The notes under the pieces were generated by a model that searched no databases, was not told the origin of the DNA, and worked only from the letters and a program-made list of their open reading frames with translations. Below are positions 1 through 8,084 of a stretch of 15,803 nucleotides of DNA, piece by piece; positions within the stretch are counted from its first letter, which is position 1; each line of letters opens with the position of its first letter. The DNA is from Bacteroidales bacterium (lineage in GTDB: Bacteria; Bacteroidota; Bacteroidia; Bacteroidales; UBA10428). A program made the position numbers and the translations under genes. The stretch spans positions 1 through 15,803 of the forward strand of contig JAFGOZ010000433.1 of NCBI GenBank assembly GCA_016926235.1, written 5' to 3'.

Positions 1-2
1 TC

Positions 3-41
3 GGTTCAGCCAAAGGCGGCCATTGGGAAATAATTAAATAA
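3..41 (+). CDS. C-terminal scrap of an upstream gene (uncertain frame)
   Basis: An open frame runs from the window edge to a TAA at 39-41 and reads GSAKGGHWEIIK. It would end 10 bases before the Argonaute start, so the two could be co-transcribed. A second frame (1-33, SVQPKAAIGK) is also open, and I cannot choose between them with certainty. Nuclease-dead Argonautes usually have an effector gene next to them, so the gene cut off here is the first place to look for that partner. No function can be read from so few residues. Confidence 0.3.
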   Translation, partial: GSAKGGHWEIIK

Positions 42-51
42 ACTTAAATAA

Positions 52-2154
52 ATGAATACATCCCCAAATCTGACATTCAATATTTTAACCTTTAAACACC
101 CAAAAGAAGAGTATACTTTTTATTTTACAAAAAAAGAATCAGAAAATACCCAAAGGGTGTTTCACACATTGGTACCCGATGAGGTAAGAAAGAATTTCGG
201 TGAACAGGAGCATTATTACACCTCGTTTATAAATCAACCTGACAGTTTCTTTCCGGTAACCAAAAAAAGTAAACCTGTATACAGAAAGGAAACCAATGAA
301 GAAGGTGAGGAAGTATATGTAAGAGAAGATGGTTCAGCATTTAGTGTTTCAATTTTAAAAAGATATTACAATTCCCTCATACATGCATATTTCAAAGACC
401 TGGAATATTTGGTTAAACCCAATTTCATTGACGATACCGAAATATGGATTCCTGGACAGCGAAGCAATGACGAATATACTTTTTACGAAAAATTTACCGT
501 AAAAGTACAGATTGCAAAAGTGACCAAGCAGCCTGAGCTTCTGATAACCTATGCCGGTCAGTCAAAGGTTTTCAAAAAAAGTATTGCCGATTTTATCGAC
601 CTGATTTCTCCGAAATGTTTTAATTGGGTAATCTTCAATAACAACCTGTACAAATTTGAAGAACTGCCAGAAGAAGCAAAGAGAAAATATGAAGAAGTAT
701 TTCCCGTCTGGAACTTTGAATTCAGGAATGCGCTACGTCAGGAAACAGAAGCCCCGGAAAAAGGGAACAGGTACATAAAATTTAAAAATAAGGTATCAGG
801 CTTTGTAAAAAACTATATATGTACTGAAAGTTTTAAGTCCGTTATTCCGGTTGATTGTGAAGAATTCATAAAAGCACAGGATATAAAAATCGGGAAAGTA
901 AGTTTTAACAGCAACCGGTTAATTTTTGGCAATAAAAATCAGGATCTGGTACCGATGAATGGTATGAAAGTATACGGTCCGTTGGAAGTGAGCCCGTATT
1001 CAAAAATCCATTTCTTTTACATTTTTCATAAAAACGACAGGAAAGTAGCAGATAAAATAGATAAATATTTCAAAGGAGAAGAATACGGATTTAAAGGCTT
1101 GTACAAATTTTCAAAAACCTTGTATCATACAGAACGCGGATTTAGTATAGTTTTTGAAAATAAAGCCAATCCTATTCCTGAAATTGAGGAAAAGCTGAGA
1201 GATAAAGATTTTGATGATGAAGTCCGTTATATTGCCATCTACCTGAGCCCTTTTAATAAACATGTGCATGACTCCGAACAAAGATCAATCTATTATATAA
1301 TCAAAGAATTACTGCTAAAAAGAGGCATTACTTCCCAGGTAATCGAATCGGAAAAAGTGCTGTCAAACGACAAATACTATTTCAGTCTGGCCAATATTGC
1401 CATTGCTATACTTGCCAAATTAGACGGTACACCGTGGCGTCTCGATGCAAAACTTAAAAATGAACTGATAGTCGGTGTCGGCGCATACAAGAATCTTGAA
1501 ACGGATGTTCAGTATGTCGGCAGCGCATTCAGTTTCATGAATAACGGAAAGTTCAACAGGTTTGAATGTTTTCAGAAAAATCAGGTGGATGAGCTAGCAG
1601 GTTCCATTATACGGGCAGTTAAGGAATATGCAAATATCAACAGCGGAATAGACCGGCTGATCATACATTTTTTTAAGAACATGAACAGCAAAGAATTCGA
1701 TCCTATCAAGGAAGGCTTAAAAGAAATGGGATTGAATATTCCGGTATTCATCTTATCAATCAACAAGACAGAATCGCACGATATTGTCGCCTTTGATAAC
1801 GACTGGTCAAAACTGATGCCGGCAAGCGGCACATACATAAACCTTGAGCATAACAGGTTTTTACTCTTTAACAATACCCGGTACAACGATGATACATTCC
1901 GGGATATAGACGGGTTCCCGTTCCCGATTAAATTAAGCATTACCTGTACCGATCCTGAATTAACAGAAGATACCAAAATCGTAAGAGAATTGATAGACCA
2001 GGTTTACCAGTTCAGCCGTATGTACTGGAAATCCGTAAGGCAGCAAAACCTGCCGGTTACCATCAAATACCCCGAGATGGTAGCTGAGATATTCCCCTAT
2101 TTTGTCGGCAACGAAATCCCTGATTTCGGGAAGGATAATTTGTGGTTTTTGTAA
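52..2154 (+). CDS. ago: Long prokaryotic Argonaute (pAgo), predicted nuclease-inactive
   Basis: Prokaryotic Argonautes bind a short nucleic-acid guide and find matching invader DNA or RNA. Here residues 1 to about 385 correspond to the N and PAZ-like half, about 390-460 to MID and about 465-700 to PIWI. The MID pocket has the Y-K-Q-K pattern expected for binding a guide 5'-phosphate: Y414, K418, Q429 and K456 (in AKLDGTPW). PIWI is recognisable from ELIVGVGAYK (471-480), RLIIHFFKN (535-543) and LPVTIKYPEMVAE (667-679). The residues that should form the DEDX active site are missing: the first aspartate position is G477, the third lies in HFFK (539-542), and the last is E675 or M676. It is therefore probably a long-B type, catalytically dead pAgo that recruits an effector. 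A weak AT-rich leader precedes the start and no clear Shine-Dalgarno site is seen. GC content resembles 13309-15540, not the operon that follows. Family assignment is secure; the long-B subgroup is inferred. Confidence 0.88.
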   Translation: MNTSPNLTFNILTFKHPKEEYTFYFTKKESENTQRVFHTLVPDEVRKNFGEQEHYYTSFINQPDSFFPVTKKSKPVYRKETNEEGEEVYVREDGSAFSVSILKRYYNSLIHAYFKDLEYLVKPNFIDDTEIWIPGQRSNDEYTFYEKFTVKVQIAKVTKQPELLITYAGQSKVFKKSIADFIDLISPKCFNWVIFNNNLYKFEELPEEAKRKYEEVFPVWNFEFRNALRQETEAPEKGNRYIKFKNKVSGFVKNYICTESFKSVIPVDCEEFIKAQDIKIGKVSFNSNRLIFGNKNQDLVPMNGMKVYGPLEVSPYSKIHFFYIFHKNDRKVADKIDKYFKGEEYGFKGLYKFSKTLYHTERGFSIVFENKANPIPEIEEKLRDKDFDDEVRYIAIYLSPFNKHVHDSEQRSIYYIIKELLLKRGITSQVIESEKVLSNDKYYFSLANIAIAILAKLDGTPWRLDAKLKNELIVGVGAYKNLETDVQYVGSAFSFMNNGKFNRFECFQKNQVDELAGSIIRAVKEYANINSGIDRLIIHFFKNMNSKEFDPIKEGLKEMGLNIPVFILSINKTESHDIVAFDNDWSKLMPASGTYINLEHNRFLLFNNTRYNDDTFRDIDGFPFPIKLSITCTDPELTEDTKIVRELIDQVYQFSRMYWKSVRQQNLPVTIKYPEMVAEIFPYFVGNEIPDFGKDNLWFL

Positions 2155-2157
2155 GTG

Positions 2158-2199
2158 TCTGACAAATATCTTATTATGACACAAATGAATTTTGTCGGA
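2158..2199 (+). terminator. Possible hairpin after the Argonaute gene
   Basis: Bases 2158-2166 (TCTGACAAA) pair with 2191-2199 (TTTGTCGGA) with one G-T wobble, leaving a 24-base loop. It begins four bases after the Argonaute stop codon. There is no run of T after it, so it is not a classical intrinsic terminator. Its right arm overlaps the direct repeat and promoter-like sequence of the next operon, so it may instead be regulatory or accidental. Confidence 0.3.
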
Positions 2200-2210
2200 A
2201 CTTGTCGGAA
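2191..2210 (+). repeat. Tandem 10-bp direct repeat with TCGG core (candidate operator)
   Basis: TTTGTCGGAA is followed directly by CTTGTCGGAA, so nine of ten bases repeat with one helical turn of spacing. The repeat covers the -35 region of the promoter proposed here. The same TCGG-N6-TCGG arrangement occurs at 12852-12865 and 12944-12957. Two same-face half-sites one turn apart suit a protein that binds direct repeats, such as a response regulator dimer. GGAAC is also the -35 core of many ECF sigma factors, so a sigma-type reader is an alternative. Confidence 0.45.
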
Positions 2211-2220
2211 ACTATATAAT
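2192..2220 (+). promoter_or_regulatory. Promoter-like sequence for the nine-gene operon
   Basis: TTGTCG at 2192-2197 and TATAAT at 2215-2220 are separated by exactly 17 bases, about 40 bases ahead of the livH start at 2262. The -10 is a perfect sigma-70 consensus and the -35 matches four of six bases. Bacteroidota housekeeping promoters normally use TAnnTTTG at -7, so this resemblance to the general bacterial consensus could mean foreign origin or chance in AT-rich DNA. Confidence 0.45.
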
Positions 2221-2261
2221 GCTAATCTGTATTAGAAATAAGGATAGCCAATTTTGAAAAA

Positions 2262-3152
2262 ATGTTTATAGAGATTTTTTATAATAGTATTCTTGCTGCC
2301 TTGGTGTTGTCTCTTGTTGCAATTGGCTTTAATTTAATCTTCAATGCAACAAAAGTCTTTCATCTTGCACATGGTGCCATATATGTCTATGCTGTTTATG
2401 GATTGCATTATATCAATGTTTTGTTAGTTCATTGGCTTACGCCTGTTGTAGCAGCATTTATTTCCTTATTTCTGTCATTAATTTTGATTATCGGAATAAT
2501 TTTTTTGATTGAGTTTCTGGTATATCGCCCGCTCTATTTAAAAGGAACAAACCCTACAATTTCATTAATTTCATCATTAGGCGTATATATCTTATTAATA
2601 AGCATAATTACTTTTTTTTATGGTAATGAAAGTGTTTCTATAAACAACAATTTCAATATTCTTTTCTCTAACCAATGGTTTAAAATTACAGAATCTGAAT
2701 TGGTTCAGCTTATTGTCAGTAGTGTAGTTCTTATAGGCGTTTTCATTTTTAGTAAATCTAAATATTATATTCACCTTAGAGCTATCGGAGATAATTATGC
2801 AGTTGCAGCAAAATTTGGAATTAATACTCAAAAGACCAGGCTTATTGCTTTAGTTTCGGGTTCAGTTTTAGTTGGCATTGCTGGTATGGTTAAAGGATAT
2901 GATGTTGCAATTGATCCACATTCTGGAATGACTATTACACTTGCAGCAGCAGTTGCCGTAATTATTGGAGGTGAAGGTTCTTTAAAAGGAACAATCTTGG
3001 CATGTTTGGTCATAGCACTTATTGAAAATTATTCAATACTCATTTTTTCCGCCCAATGGAAAGATACTATAACTTACATTTTACTAATATTTGTTTTACT
3101 GTTTTATCAAAAGGGATTGATGTCTATTAACCAAAGAATTGAAACACGATGA
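2262..3152 (+). CDS. livH: LivH-type ABC transporter permease
   Basis: Integral inner-membrane permease of a branched-chain amino-acid-type ABC importer (LivHM/FG plus binding protein). It is 296 residues long, usual for LivH, and almost wholly hydrophobic. The N-terminal stretch NATKVFHLAHGAIYVY matches the LivH region that reads as NFAHG in typical members. The C-terminal stretch with VAVIIGGEGSLKGT corresponds to the LivH loop that contacts the ATPase. Its last four bases overlap the start of livM (ATGA), so translation is coupled. It is the first gene of the operon. Liv-type importers are, to my knowledge, uncommon in Bacteroidota, which fits acquisition by transfer. The true substrate cannot be read from the permease; related systems move leucine, isoleucine and valine, but also urea, amides and aromatic acids. 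Confidence 0.9.
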   Translation: MFIEIFYNSILAALVLSLVAIGFNLIFNATKVFHLAHGAIYVYAVYGLHYINVLLVHWLTPVVAAFISLFLSLILIIGIIFLIEFLVYRPLYLKGTNPTISLISSLGVYILLISIITFFYGNESVSINNNFNILFSNQWFKITESELVQLIVSSVVLIGVFIFSKSKYYIHLRAIGDNYAVAAKFGINTQKTRLIALVSGSVLVGIAGMVKGYDVAIDPHSGMTITLAAAVAVIIGGEGSLKGTILACLVIALIENYSILIFSAQWKDTITYILLIFVLLFYQKGLMSINQRIETR

Positions 3153-4015
3153 ACTGGTTACATATAATATTTGTGTGTGAAATATACATAATCTTGACAC
3201 TCAGTGCCAACTTAGTGTCAGGGTATACTGGTTTGCTTTCTTTTGCGAATGCTGCATTTTATGGTATTTCTGCTTACATAACAGCATTGATTATGAAAAA
3301 TTATGGTATTAATTATTTTGTTGCTCTGCCCATTGCAATGACTTTTAATATTTTGGTAAGTCTGCTAATAACCTACTTTTCAATCAAATTAAAAAACTTG
3401 TATTTCATAATTGCAACAATAGCCTTCCAAATAATCATTTTTGGCATATTGTATAATTGGGAAAAGGTAACCGGTGGTAGCGATGGTTTACCAGATATTC
3501 CAAAGATTGAGATTCTTGGGTACACTTTGAATCAAACCATTGATTATGCAATTTTAGGTGGTATTTTTATGACCATTGTGATAGGTTTTTTTCTGTCTTT
3601 TCGGAAAACTCCCTTTTTCCGCTTATTAGAGTGTATCAGAGACCACGAACTTGAAACAATCTCGTTGGGAAAAAATATTAATCATTTCAAATTTGTTTGC
3701 ATTTCTATATCTTCTGCTTTTATGGCAATAAGTGGCTCTTTATATGCTGTTTATAACAACTTTATTGATGCTAAATCATTTACTTTAGATGAAAGTATTT
3801 TAATAGTTAGCATGATTTTAATTGGAGGAACCGGTAATATCATAGGTCCTGTTTTTGGAGCTATTTTTTTTGTTTTGTTACCTGAAATAATCCGGCTATT
3901 CCCAATTGAAACCTCTCAAGGTGCAAGCATACAGATGATTATCTATGGCCTAATAATGATATTAGTTGTAAGATTTAGACCAAATGGATTATTTGGAAAA
4001 TTCAGATTTCAATAA
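3149..4015 (+). CDS. livM: LivM-type ABC transporter permease
   Basis: Second membrane-spanning permease of the importer, partner of the LivH-like protein. It is 288 residues long. The LivM signature is clear near the N-terminus (SANLVSGYTGLLSFANAAF, about residues 19-37), followed by the loop WEKVTGGSDGLPDIP (about residues 105-119), which closely matches the TGGsdGi..IP segment of the family. The C-terminus carries ILIGGTGNIIGPVFGA, again a family hallmark. It starts inside the livH stop codon and ends one base before the chosen livG start, as expected for subunits made in fixed ratio. It lacks the long N-terminal extension of E. coli LivM, which is normal for most homologues. Confidence 0.9.
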   Translation: MNWLHIIFVCEIYIILTLSANLVSGYTGLLSFANAAFYGISAYITALIMKNYGINYFVALPIAMTFNILVSLLITYFSIKLKNLYFIIATIAFQIIIFGILYNWEKVTGGSDGLPDIPKIEILGYTLNQTIDYAILGGIFMTIVIGFFLSFRKTPFFRLLECIRDHELETISLGKNINHFKFVCISISSAFMAISGSLYAVYNNFIDAKSFTLDESILIVSMILIGGTGNIIGPVFGAIFFVLLPEIIRLFPIETSQGASIQMIIYGLIMILVVRFRPNGLFGKFRFQ

Positions 4016-4016
4016 A

Positions 4017-4724
4017 ATGAAAAACGAGATACTAAATATTGAAAACTTGAGTAAATCTTTTAACGGATTGACATTATTCACTGGGGTAAACCTTATTATT
4101 AGAAAAGGAACAATAAATAGTTTGTTTGGAAGTAATGGTAGTGGGAAAACTACTCTATTCAATCTTATTGCAGGCTACGAAAAACCTAATGAAGGCAAAA
4201 TATTTTTTAATGGAATGAAAATCAAATACCGTGATGAATTTCAAATTGCTCAAGCGGGAATTGGTAGAATGTGGCAAGACCCAATGATATTTCCTAACCA
4301 CACAGTACTTCAAAATCTATTAGTAAGCTCAAAATCCAATCCTGGGGAATCATTCTGTAATTACTTTTTTAATAGAAAGTCAATTAAGCTAAAAGAAATT
4401 GAACTTAAAGAAAAAGCAATTTCGATCCTTTCAAAATTTAAACTTGCAGTTAAGGAAAATCATTTAGCTGGCAGTTTATCATTAGGAGAAAAAAAATTAT
4501 TGAGCATTTCTATGCTTTTAATGAATGATGCTCAATTACTTCTACTTGATGAGCCATTTTCTAATGTTAACTCTAATACTATTGAAAGGATGTCAGAATC
4601 TTTATTTGAAGTTAAAAATAATGGTAAAACCATTATCATGGTAGAACACAAAATTAAATTTGCTCAAGCTATAAGTGACTCTTGTTTTAATATCCAAAAT
4701 CAAAAAATCGAAAAAGTGAACTAA
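4017..4724 (+). CDS. livG: LivG-type ABC transporter ATPase
   Basis: Cytoplasmic ATPase that would drive the importer, 235 residues. I chose the ATG at 4017, one base after the livM stop, instead of an in-frame ATG at 3984 inside livM, because the family N-terminus (ILNIENLSKSFNG) begins here. Walker A is GSNGSGKTT (38-46), the Q-loop glutamine is Q87, Walker B is LLLLDEP (174-180) with catalytic E179, and the switch histidine is H211. The ABC signature is unusual: SLSLGEKK at 153-160 in place of LSGGQ or LSGGE, so the second glycine-like position is Leu. Liv ATPases work as a G-F pair, so a weakened signature in one subunit may give an asymmetric motor. The stop abuts the livF start with no gap. 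Confidence 0.9.
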   Translation: MKNEILNIENLSKSFNGLTLFTGVNLIIRKGTINSLFGSNGSGKTTLFNLIAGYEKPNEGKIFFNGMKIKYRDEFQIAQAGIGRMWQDPMIFPNHTVLQNLLVSSKSNPGESFCNYFFNRKSIKLKEIELKEKAISILSKFKLAVKENHLAGSLSLGEKKLLSISMLLMNDAQLLLLDEPFSNVNSNTIERMSESLFEVKNNGKTIIMVEHKIKFAQAISDSCFNIQNQKIEKVN

Positions 4725-5453
4725 ATGGCTAAGAATGACGACATATTAAATATTGAGAACCTTATCGCGGGGTACAACGGAAATATTATTCTTGACAGCA
4801 TTAGTCTTAATGTATATATGGGAGAAATATGTTGCATTATTGGTGAAGAAGGAAGCGGTAAAAGCACCTTGTTAAAAGCCATTACACAGCAAATACCACA
4901 TAGGGGTACGATACAGTATTATGGCAAAATCCTGAATAAAATTCCAACCAGTGATATGAATAACCTTGGAATTGATTTCATATCTCAAGGTGGAAATATT
5001 CTTAATCGATTTACAGTTGAAGAGCATATTAAGTTGGCATTGTCAGGTAAATCGAAAGTTGAAATAGAATTAATCTGGCATGAGATAGAAAGTTACTTCA
5101 TTCAGATAAAAAAATTAAGAAAACAGATTGCTGGTAGATTAAGTGGTGGTGAAAGAATGTTATTATCCTTATCATGCCTATTAACAACAGACGCAAATTT
5201 ATGGATATTGGATGAGCCAACTGCCGGTCTTGCACCGGATATTTCTGGTCATATCGAAGCTTTTTTACTTAAAATGTCTGCAACAAGAAATAAGACAATC
5301 CTATTAATGGAGCATAATTACGATTTTGCTTTTAAAGTATCTGACTCAATCGTCACTCTTAAAGAAGGAAAGCTGAGTAGCAAATACATGCCTGATGTTT
5401 TCCGTGAGGAAAGTTTTATTGATGAAAAACTGTATGATTCAAATCATTTATAA
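4725..5453 (+). CDS. livF: LivF-type ABC transporter ATPase
   Basis: Second ATPase of the importer, 242 residues, expected to pair with the LivG-like subunit. Walker A is GEEGSGKST (40-48), with EE replacing the more common PNGAGK context. The Q-loop is Q88, the signature is a proper LSGGE (139-143), Walker B is LWILDEP (159-165) with E164, and the switch histidine is H197. The D-loop region reads EPTAGLAPDI, very typical of LivF. Its start codon follows the livG stop immediately. The last 60 or so bases could be read in another frame as an N-terminal extension of the next gene, but that frame lacks family support. Confidence 0.9.
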   Translation: MAKNDDILNIENLIAGYNGNIILDSISLNVYMGEICCIIGEEGSGKSTLLKAITQQIPHRGTIQYYGKILNKIPTSDMNNLGIDFISQGGNILNRFTVEEHIKLALSGKSKVEIELIWHEIESYFIQIKKLRKQIAGRLSGGERMLLSLSCLLTTDANLWILDEPTAGLAPDISGHIEAFLLKMSATRNKTILLMEHNYDFAFKVSDSIVTLKEGKLSSKYMPDVFREESFIDEKLYDSNHL

Positions 5454-5472
5454 ACATAAAGTAATCAAAACA

Positions 5473-6582
5473 ATGAAAAAATTAAAGAAAATCATTTGGG
5501 GAATTGCGATTACACTTTTTGGAATTGCAATTATTTCTGGTTGCGGTGGTAATCGCAAATCAGATTCAACTGAAACAATTGCAATCGGGGTGGTTGTGCC
5601 ACTAACTGGTAATGCGGGTGTTCTGGGAGATTATACCTTAAAAGGGCTGCAGTATGCTGTCGATGAGCAAAATTCCAAGGGAGGTCTATTAGGTAAAAAA
5701 ATTGTATTGGATATTCAAGACAGTAAAGCAGATCCTAAAGAAGGTGTTAGTATTATTAAAAAAATGATGGTGCAAAAAAATAAACCATTTATGGTTTACT
5801 CAATAATGAGTGGTGTAACCCAGGCTATCAAACCAGAAACGGAATCTAATAAAGTAATTTTAATGTCAGCTGTTGGTACTGATAAGTTTTTGGAAAACAG
5901 TAAGTACACTATCAGAAATTATGTAGCCGCTACAACAATTGGAAAGGAGTTATCTCAATTTTTGAAGGACACGATGAATGTATCCAATTTAACAATTTTC
6001 TATTCTAATAATGAATATGGAAAAAGCGTGAAAGATGCTGTAGTTAAAAGCTGCAATGAAAAGAAAATTAATGTTGTAACTGAGCCTTTTGAGGAAACCT
6101 CATTGGATTATAAGAGTTTAATTGCTGCTAAAATTAATAAAAATACGGAGTGTGTCTATGTGGCTGGTGTTGGCACTGGTTTAGGTACAATGTTTAAACA
6201 AATAAAGGAAAGTGGTTATACTGGCAAATTAATTAGTGACCAGCTTATAACATTCCCTGATGTTGAGAAGGCAGCAGGCGTAACTTTGAAAGGTATCCCA
6301 TATCTTGATTTTGCATTTGATCCAAATTCAAAAAATATATCTATTCAGAAATTCGTTAATGGTTTTGAGAATAAATTCAACACACACCCTCAGAATTTTT
6401 CTGTTATAACTTATGATGGAGCAAAGCTGCTTTTTTCCATAATTGAGAAAACAGGTACATTTGATTCAGATGTACTTATTACGGAGCTTAACAAGGTTAA
6501 AGACTACCAAGGTATTTTTGGCCCTGTATCTGTTACAAACAGGAATATTAATTTCTATTTTGTCTTTAAATCATGGAAATAG
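5473..6582 (+). CDS. Lipoprotein substrate-binding protein, Leu/Ile/Val-binding (type I) family
   Basis: Periplasmic ligand receptor of the importer, 369 residues. I take the ATG at 5473, not an in-frame ATG at 5395 inside livF, because a lipoprotein signal begins here: basic MKKLKK, a hydrophobic core, and the lipobox ISGC with lipidated Cys24. The mature protein starts with the family pattern IAIGVVVPLTGNAGVLGDYTLKG, followed by AVDEQNSKGGLLGKKI and a D-x-KADP segment, as in Peripla_BP_6/LivJ proteins. In this fold the first stretch forms the binding cleft. The ligand is not identifiable by eye; amino-acid binders keep specific Ser/Thr/Ala residues that should be checked by structure. It lies 19 bases after livF and 24 bases before the dehydrogenase gene, so one transcript is likely. 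Confidence 0.88.
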   Translation: MKKLKKIIWGIAITLFGIAIISGCGGNRKSDSTETIAIGVVVPLTGNAGVLGDYTLKGLQYAVDEQNSKGGLLGKKIVLDIQDSKADPKEGVSIIKKMMVQKNKPFMVYSIMSGVTQAIKPETESNKVILMSAVGTDKFLENSKYTIRNYVAATTIGKELSQFLKDTMNVSNLTIFYSNNEYGKSVKDAVVKSCNEKKINVVTEPFEETSLDYKSLIAAKINKNTECVYVAGVGTGLGTMFKQIKESGYTGKLISDQLITFPDVEKAAGVTLKGIPYLDFAFDPNSKNISIQKFVNGFENKFNTHPQNFSVITYDGAKLLFSIIEKTGTFDSDVLITELNKVKDYQGIFGPVSVTNRNINFYFVFKSWK

Positions 6583-6606
6583 TACAATTAATTAATTTAA
6601 ATCATA

Positions 6607-8034
6607 ATGATAAAAAAGGAAAATGGGAGTTTTATAAATGGGAAAATAATCACAAAAGGCAATAAATCAGTACAGATTATAAGTCCTTTAGGATTTAACA
6701 CAATATCTACAGTTGAAATTGCTTCCAAAAATGAATTAGATGATGCTGTAATTGCTGCAAAGAACTCTTTTAATAGATGGGCTAAAACAACAATCAAGGA
6801 TAGAGTAAAAATATTTTTTAACTATATAAGATTACTTGAAACAAAAAAAAATGAAATAGCTGAGTTAATACATCAAGAAAATGGGAAGTTGATAAGTGAA
6901 GCAATTTTAGAAATTGAAGAAAGTATTGATTTAGTAAAGTTTGCCTGTTCTCTACCGCAGCTTGTTGCAAATGAGGATTACGTAAGCAATGATAATGTCG
7001 AATACAGTGTAAGTAGGAAGCCTGTTGGAATTGTTGCTTCAATTGTAGCATTTAATTACCCATTTATGCTGCCTCATTTCACTATTGCTAATTCTTTGGT
7101 GCTTGGTAATTGTATGATCTTAAAACCATCATTAAAAACTCCTCTTTCATCACTTTTTATCGCTAAACTTTTACAAAAAGCCGGACTACCAAATGGAGTT
7201 TTTAATGTTTTGGTCAGCGAAAATGAGTTAACAAACGATTTTTGCGAACAACCCGGAATTGATGCAATTACATTTATTGGTTCCTCGAAAATCGCAAAAC
7301 TGATTTATCAAAAATCAACCCATCATTTTAAACGTTGTTTAGCATTGGGTGGTTCAAAACATCATACAATTGTTTTACCTGATGCTTGTCCGGAAATTGC
7401 AGCATCAGAAATAGTTAGTTCTATGTCTATTTGTGCGGGACAGCGTTGTTTATCACCTTCAGTGCTTATAGCAGTCGGTAATATTGACCATATTATTGAG
7501 AAAATCGTTTCAAAAGCTGAAAGCATTACACCTGGTGAGCATTTAAGTCCTGTAATCAGCTTGGCCTCAAAAATTAGAATTATTGATTTTGTAAATGAAG
7601 CTGAAAACTCTGGTGCGAATTTGTTAATTGATGGAAGAAAGGCAGGTGAGAAATTAAAAGGTAATTATTTAGGAATAACTATTTTGGATAATGTAAAGCC
7701 AGGGTCAAAAGTTGCGACAGATGAAATTTTCGGTCCTGTTTTATCAATAATCAGGGTTAATAATATTACTGAAGCCATCTCTATTGCAAATAGTTCTAAA
7801 TATGGAAATGCAGGTTCGGTATTTACCCAAAACGAGGATATTATAAGTTCGGTGCTCAACACTTCTGAGGTTGGTATGATTGGAATTAATAAATGTATTC
7901 CTTCACATAAACATTTGTTCTCCTACGGTGGCATGAAGGAAAGTAAATTGGGGGCATGTGACATTAATGGGAAAAGCTCAATTGAATTTTGGACAAGGTT
8001 ACAAAAATCATATCGCTTAAAAGATTTAAGATAA
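6607..8034 (+). CDS. Aldehyde dehydrogenase, methylmalonate-semialdehyde dehydrogenase-like
   Basis: NAD-dependent aldehyde dehydrogenase, 475 residues. The MmsA/IolA branch oxidises methylmalonate semialdehyde (valine breakdown) or malonate semialdehyde (inositol breakdown) to an acyl-CoA. Visible elements: oxyanion Asn150 in VAFNYPFMLPHF, the cofactor loop FIGSSKIA (223-230), catalytic Cys281 in CAGQRC, EIFGPV (373-378) and YGGMKESKLG near the C-terminus. Branch-specific marks are LGGSKHHTIVLPDA (247-260), where MmsA proteins have LGAKNHxxVxPDA, and GKSSIEFWTRLQK near the end. The general-base Glu of ordinary ELGGK enzymes is absent (A246-L247-G248), as in the CoA-dependent semialdehyde branch. 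The link with a branched-chain-type importer fits a valine-derived or similar substrate, but no other catabolic gene is present. That points to a specialised conversion, not a full pathway. The exact substrate is inferred. Confidence 0.82.
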   Translation: MIKKENGSFINGKIITKGNKSVQIISPLGFNTISTVEIASKNELDDAVIAAKNSFNRWAKTTIKDRVKIFFNYIRLLETKKNEIAELIHQENGKLISEAILEIEESIDLVKFACSLPQLVANEDYVSNDNVEYSVSRKPVGIVASIVAFNYPFMLPHFTIANSLVLGNCMILKPSLKTPLSSLFIAKLLQKAGLPNGVFNVLVSENELTNDFCEQPGIDAITFIGSSKIAKLIYQKSTHHFKRCLALGGSKHHTIVLPDACPEIAASEIVSSMSICAGQRCLSPSVLIAVGNIDHIIEKIVSKAESITPGEHLSPVISLASKIRIIDFVNEAENSGANLLIDGRKAGEKLKGNYLGITILDNVKPGSKVATDEIFGPVLSIIRVNNITEAISIANSSKYGNAGSVFTQNEDIISSVLNTSEVGMIGINKCIPSHKHLFSYGGMKESKLGACDINGKSSIEFWTRLQKSYRLKDLR

Positions 8035-8084
8035 ATAACAAATGAACTTAGTGAATATTATTATTCGAAAATGATGTAGAAAAT

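Noticed and set aside
1470..1482. Close TCGG pair (GTCGGTGTCGGCG) in the Argonaute gene
   Set aside because: The two cores are six bases apart, not ten, and lie in coding sequence at the conserved IVGVGA stretch, so codons explain them.
1581..1976. 131-codon open frame on the minus strand inside the Argonaute gene
   Set aside because: It lies entirely within a well-supported gene, its product has no recognisable motif, and similar shadow frames occur across the window.
3984..4016. Upstream in-frame ATG for livG, overlapping livM
   Set aside because: The extra 11 residues precede the normal LivG N-terminus; the ATG at 4017, one base after the livM stop, fits the family better.
5395..5472. 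Upstream in-frame ATG for the binding protein, inside livF
   Set aside because: It would place 26 residues before a clear lipoprotein signal peptide, so the ATG at 5473 is the sensible start.
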